DNA of 36,346 nucleotides from Bryobacterales bacterium (lineage in GTDB: Bacteria > Acidobacteriota > Terriglobia > Bryobacterales > Bryobacteraceae). A model generated the notes under the pieces. That model did no database searches. It was given only the letters and a program-made list of their open reading frames with translations, and was not told the origin of the DNA. The translations under genes and the position numbers were made by a program. Positions 33,021 through 36,346 of this stretch are shown here, piece after piece (the first letter of the stretch is position 1; every line of letters begins with the position of its first letter). The DNA lies in the NCBI GenBank assembly GCA_020847315.1, contig JADLCF010000167.1, positions 1 through 36,346 of the forward strand. The letters run 5' to 3'.

Positions 33021-34268
33021 CTAATTTACGAGATCGAGAATCGCCGCTTCACTGAGATTTTCCTGCTCGCCGGTTCGCATGTCCTTCACGACGAAGACAC
33101 CGCGCGCAAGCTCATCGTCACCAAGGATGACAACGCGCTCAACCGCCAGACGATTCGCCAGATCCATTGCGCGCTTCAGCTTGCCTTCGAAGAATACTTC
33201 GACGGTAGCGCCTTTCGATCGCAGGGCGCGAGCCAGCGAGAGATTCCGCTCCATCGCGGCATCGCCAAGCGCGAGCATGGCAAAGTGCACGCCTTCCCTC
33301 GGAAGGGTGGCGGACTGCGTTTCCTGAAGGCTCATAGCCAGACGGTCCGCGCCAATCGAATAGCCGATTCCGGGTGAGCGCAGCTTCGACCCCAGGGATT
33401 CCGCCAGGCCGTCATACCGCCCGCCGCCCAGCACGGAATTCTGCGCTCCCAGCGCGCCATGGACAATCTCAAACGTGGTGCGTGTATAGTAGTCGAGCCC
33501 GCGCACCAGCCTCGGGCGTATCTCGAACTCGATTCCGGCCGCCGTGAGGTAGTCCAGCACCGCGTCGAAGTGAGCCTTGGTTTCATCGTTCAGGAACTCG
33601 TGAATGGAAGGCAAGGCGGCGATGATGGGTTCATCTTGCGGGTCTTTCGAATCCAGCACCCGGAGGGGATTCGTTTCCGCGCGCCGCTGGTTATCCTCGC
33701 TGAGCTGGTGCTTCACGCCCCGCAGTTCCTCGCGAAGTTTCGCGACGTAGCGCGCGCGGCTCTCCGGATCTCCCACGGAGTTGATGAGGAGTTTGAAATC
33801 CTTCAGGCCCACCTCACGGAGGTAGGTCACCACCATCTCAATCACTTCGCCGTCGACGAGCGGTGATTCCGAACCAATCACTTCCGCGCCGATCTGGTAG
33901 AACTGGCGGAAGCGGCCCTTCTGCGGGCGCTCCCGGCGAAACATCGGCCCCATGTAATAGAGCTTCTGGAGGCCCGCTCGCTGGTCCAGCCGATGCTCGA
34001 TGTAGGCGCGGATTACGGATGCGGTGTTCTCCGGGCGGAGCGTCAAGGAAGAGCCGTCGCGATCTTCCCAGGTATACATTTCCTTCGTGACGATGTCGGT
34101 TTCCTCGCCAACTCCGCGGGCGAAGAGTTCGGTTTGTTCAAAAATGGGCGTGCGGATCTCGGCGTAGCGAAAACGGCGGAACACTTCGCGCGCCGTGCGC
34201 TCGACGTGATTCCAGACGGAGGTATCCGGCGGGAGCAAGTCCCGGGTCCCTTTCACGGCGCGAATCAA
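33021..34268 (-). CDS. hisS: Histidine--tRNA ligase
   Basis: HisRS charges tRNA-His. The 415-residue protein has the class II catalytic core (AVKGTRDLLPP at the start; TLRPENTASVIRAYI; motif 2 YYMGPMFRRERPQKGRFRQFYQIGAEV around 104-130), the HisRS-specific motif LVRGLDYYTRTTFEI, and the C-terminal anticodon-binding domain (about 320-415). Length is normal (about 420). Its ATG overlaps the stop of the gamma-carbonic anhydrase-like gene (ATGA), indicating translational coupling, and aspS follows 25 bp downstream. A hisS-aspS pair is common in bacteria. Confidence 0.95.
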   Translation of the reverse strand: MIRAVKGTRDLLPPDTSVWNHVERTAREVFRRFRYAEIRTPIFEQTELFARGVGEETDIVTKEMYTWEDRDGSSLTLRPENTASVIRAYIEHRLDQRAGLQKLYYMGPMFRRERPQKGRFRQFYQIGAEVIGSESPLVDGEVIEMVVTYLREVGLKDFKLLINSVGDPESRARYVAKLREELRGVKHQLSEDNQRRAETNPLRVLDSKDPQDEPIIAALPSIHEFLNDETKAHFDAVLDYLTAAGIEFEIRPRLVRGLDYYTRTTFEIVHGALGAQNSVLGGGRYDGLAESLGSKLRSPGIGYSIGADRLAMSLQETQSATLPREGVHFAMLALGDAAMERNLSLARALRSKGATVEVFFEGKLKRAMDLANRLAVERVVILGDDELARGVFVVKDMRTGEQENLSEAAILDLVN

Positions 34269-34780
34269 AATACTTCGTCCTTGAAGGCTTTCTTGTATTT
34301 CACGTAGTTGGAAGCGTTCTCGCTGAAGCGCTGCTTCTCGTCGTCGCGCAATTCCCGAACGACCTTGGCGGGCACGCCCATCACCATCGAGTTTGGCGGC
34401 ACTTTCATCCGTTCCGGCACCAGAGCGCCGGCGGCCACCACGCTGCCTTTGCCGACCACGGCGTCGTTCAGGACGATGGCGCCAATCCCAATTACGGCAT
34501 CGTCTTCGATGGTGCAGCCATGTAGATTGACGGAGTGGCCCACGGTGACGCGATTCCCGATCTTCAGCGGACAGATGTCGTGTTCCACATGGAGGCAGGA
34601 ATTGTCCTGGATATTGGTGGCGTCGCCGATGCGAATGGTATTCACATCACCACGGATGGTGACATTGCACCAGACGCTCGATTCCTCTCCCAGCACAACA
34701 TCGCCAATCACCTGAGCGCTGGGATCGATGTAGCAGGAGGAGGGAACGGTGGGGGTGATTCCCTTGTAGCTGCGAATCAT
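34265..34780 (-). CDS. Gamma-class carbonic anhydrase-like protein (YrdA/PaaY type)
   Basis: A 171-residue left-handed beta-helix protein with hexapeptide repeats. The three expected zinc-ligand histidines are present: His64 in SCLHVEHD, His82 in VTVGHSV and His87 in NLHGC. The C-terminal helix (MGVPAKVVRELRDDEKQRFSENASNYV) is typical of YrdA/CaiE/PaaY proteins. Members are annotated as gamma-carbonic anhydrases, but the short forms often lack the proton-shuttle loop and have little proven activity; some act as thioesterases. The gene overlaps hisS by four bases. A TAAAAT element about 18 bases upstream on the minus strand could be a -10 box. Confidence 0.88.
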   Translation of the reverse strand: MIRSYKGITPTVPSSCYIDPSAQVIGDVVLGEESSVWCNVTIRGDVNTIRIGDATNIQDNSCLHVEHDICPLKIGNRVTVGHSVNLHGCTIEDDAVIGIGAIVLNDAVVGKGSVVAAGALVPERMKVPPNSMVMGVPAKVVRELRDDEKQRFSENASNYVKYKKAFKDEVF

Positions 34781-34878
34781 AGAAAGCCTGAACCCTCTAT
34801 TTTAGCAGAGCCCCTGGGAAGCGCTTCTGAAGAATCCGAATCGGAGAGATGGAGCCTCCCTTCCCTCTGCGAATTGAG

Positions 34879-35601
34879 CTAACACTTTTGGAACCAGACA
34901 TAGCAATGGTTTCCAATCTGGCGGGCGCGCGGATTTCGTAGGAGAAGCAGGTCCAGATAGCGCAGCGGGAAGAGCAGCCAGCCGAGAACGCCATGCGCCA
35001 CCGGCCGGAGTGGCCTGGGCGCCCAGAGCTTGGCGTACTCCAGCAGAAAGACGAGCAGCGTGGCGGTGGGCCCCGTGCGCCAGCCGTGCTTGACGGCCTT
35101 GAGGCCAGGGTTCATCAGCAGAAGCGCATCGATGGTGAAGCGCCGGTAATCGCGAGGATACTCATGGAAAGGATGCGCGAAGGGGACGACGATGTGGAGA
35201 AATCCGCCGGGCTTCAAGGCGCGCGCCATCTCAAGGAGAATCGCTTCCGGTCTTTCGACGTGCTCCAGAACGGCGTCGCATTCAATCCGCTGAAATACGC
35301 CGTCCGGGAAGGGGAGGTGTTCTGCGTCGGCGGCAAGATCGACGCCCGGAAGAGGGAAAAGGTCGAGATTGAGGTAGCCATCGGGCCGCGCGCCGGCCCC
35401 GCCGATGTAGAGATTCCAGCGGCCCAGCGGAGCGTCAATCCGAAGCTCATCGGGATTCAGCACATAGGGAAGCGGCGGGCTAAGGAGACGTCGCAAGCGG
35501 CCGCGCCATGAACTCGCCGTGCGGCGGCGATGCAACTCCCGGATGGATTCGTCATTCACGATGATTCTGCCGGGGCGATGCGTTTCGCGAAAGCGGGCCA
35601 T
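34879..35601 (-). CDS. Class I SAM-dependent methyltransferase (Methyltransf_11 type)
   Basis: A 240-residue protein. After a basic N-terminus comes the SAM-binding region: NLYIGGAGARPDGYLNLDL (motif I and the acidic ribose-binding residue), VDLAADAEHLPFPDGVFQRI (motif II), AVLEHVERPEAILLEMARALKPGGFLHIVVP (motifs III and IV). Then follow HPFHEYPRDYRRFT and a hydrophobic C-terminal third (about 175-225) that could associate with the membrane. Such proteins often lie in surface polysaccharide loci and methylate sugars, lipids or small molecules; the substrate here is unknown. The start ATG 35601 has no good ribosome binding site, and GTG 35559 is an alternative. It lies 47 bp after the ROK gene and 98 bp before the carbonic anhydrase-like gene. 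Confidence 0.8.
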   Translation of the reverse strand: MARFRETHRPGRIIVNDESIRELHRRRTASSWRGRLRRLLSPPLPYVLNPDELRIDAPLGRWNLYIGGAGARPDGYLNLDLFPLPGVDLAADAEHLPFPDGVFQRIECDAVLEHVERPEAILLEMARALKPGGFLHIVVPFAHPFHEYPRDYRRFTIDALLLMNPGLKAVKHGWRTGPTATLLVFLLEYAKLWAPRPLRPVAHGVLGWLLFPLRYLDLLLLRNPRARQIGNHCYVWFQKC

Positions 35602-35648
35602 GGGGCAGAGCTACAGCCCCTGCGAAACCAGCAGCCGCGCCGCAAATT

Positions 35649-36346
35649 CTAGACTAATGCAGCAACCGGTTGGACGCCCCGGGCGCCGTCGCTATCTCTC
35701 GCGGGCGCTCCGGGTTCCCCCGGCCCCGGCACTCCTCCGTGCTCAAAAAGATCCACGAACGGAAGCGCGAGCGCCCCGGTGAATCCGGTTTCCTGGGCGA
35801 GAGAGCACGGCCGCAGGATGAGGTTGTTAAAATTGCGGAATTCGTCGCCGCCGGGGAATTGCTCCCGAATCGCCGTCAGAACCAAAGGCCAGGCGTCGGT
35901 GATGGCGCCATCGATAATCACCACGTCCGCATTGAGCGCCCAGATGACGTTTGCGATGCCAATGCCGAGATATCGCATGCACTCGCGAATCGCCTGGACG
36001 GCAGCGGCGTTGCCTTCCCGTGCGAGATGGCAGATCTTGCGAATGCGGCTCTCGGTCTCCCCGCTCGCACCGCGCGTCTCGTTGGCTAGAGAATTGTAAC
36101 GGGAGAAGATCGCGGGATGCGCCGCCAGGGATTCGAGGCAGCCCGGGCGGTCCTGCGCACCCAGGCCCGGGGAGTCGGCCACCACCATTTGTCCGATTTC
36201 ACCGGCGGCGCGATGTGGGCCGCGGAAGATCTTTCCATCCATCACGATGCCCATGCCGATCCCTTCATCCACGCGGATGTACAGCATGCAGCGGCTTCCA
36301 TTGATCTCCGCGCTTCCGGAATGGTACTGGGCAAGGGCGGCCGTTC
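35649..36346 (-). CDS. ROK-family protein (N-terminus cut by window edge), zinc motif lost
   Basis: The track shows 212 residues from an internal Met, but the frame stays open to the right edge, adding TAALAQYHSGSAEINGSRC upstream, so the gene is partial. YIRVDEGIGMGIVMDGKIFRG is the phosphate/sugar-binding signature of ROK kinases and repressors, followed by AGEIGQ and GCLESL. In the family, AGEIGH supplies a zinc-binding His and CxCGxxGCxE the cysteines; here His is Gln and only the last Cys remains (GAQDRPGCLE). A typical ROK C-terminal half follows (ADVVIIDGAITDAWPLVLTAI). Without the N-terminus I cannot tell a sugar kinase from a DNA-binding ROK repressor; the lost zinc site and long internal helix leave both open. 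Confidence 0.8.
   Translation of the reverse strand, partial: TAALAQYHSGSAEINGSRCMLYIRVDEGIGMGIVMDGKIFRGPHRAAGEIGQMVVADSPGLGAQDRPGCLESLAAHPAIFSRYNSLANETRGASGETESRIRKICHLAREGNAAAVQAIRECMRYLGIGIANVIWALNADVVIIDGAITDAWPLVLTAIREQFPGGDEFRNFNNLILRPCSLAQETGFTGALALPFVDLFEHGGVPGPGEPGAPARDSDGARGVQPVAALV

Noticed and set aside
1-36346. Mobile elements, CRISPR arrays, tRNA or rRNA genes
   Set aside because: No transposase, integrase, terminal repeats, regularly spaced repeats or cloverleaf-like sequences were seen by eye; a tRNA and covariance-model scan would settle this.

Overview
The window looks like a chromosomal segment of an acidobacterium, most likely of the Bryobacter/Solibacter type. That placement is an inference. 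It rests on high-GC DNA, a very long TonB-dependent receptor with an N-terminal carboxypeptidase-regulatory-like domain (Oar-like), several Tat-signal enzymes including a Gfo/Idh/MocA oxidoreductase, lipid A genes that mark a diderm, and secreted TPR proteins. I see no rRNA, tRNA, CRISPR array, insertion sequence, integrase or phage gene. No gene-free stretch exceeds 300 bases; the longest are 17231-17511 and 7547-7800.

Layout. (1) 1-4.9 kb, envelope: a truncated polyprenyl glycosylphosphotransferase, a double VanZ-like membrane protein overlapping lpxA, divergent lpxD, and a Spy/CpxP-like periplasmic protein behind a perfect 18-bp palindrome. (2) 4.9-7.6 kb: a His-rich, ZnuD-like TonB-dependent receptor and a dodecin. 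(3) 7.8-13.5 kb: an exported alpha/beta hydrolase, a TldD with a Tat-like signal peptide, its TldE/PmbA partner, and a Tat-type Gfo/Idh/MocA protein. (4) 13.6-19.4 kb: two divergent TonB-dependent receptors, with a candidate operator inside the promoter spacer of the larger one. (5) 19.5-22.7 kb: two secreted TPR proteins followed by rnc. (6) 22.7-25.4 kb: flbD-motA-motB on the minus strand and an unrecognised divergent gene. (7) 25.4-31.1 kb: a MerR-type regulator, then rlmB, gamma-glutamyltransferase, a Tat-exported DUF3604/PHP-like protein and a C-N hydrolase, all closely packed on the plus strand. (8) 31.2-36.3 kb, minus strand: a ROK protein (cut by the window edge), a methyltransferase, a gamma-class carbonic anhydrase-like protein, hisS and aspS, the core of which is tightly coupled.

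How the parts fit. Much of the window concerns the cell surface and periplasm: lipid A synthesis, metal or nutrient uptake by TonB receptors, exported peptide- and amide-active enzymes, and motor proteins. The rest is translation and RNA housekeeping. The points I find most worth following are the exported TldD/E pair, the ggt/DUF3604/C-N hydrolase cluster, active-site substitutions in LpxA, LpxD and RNase III, the lost zinc site of the ROK protein, and several palindromic candidate operators. I did not find a clearly new multi-gene defence or mobile system.
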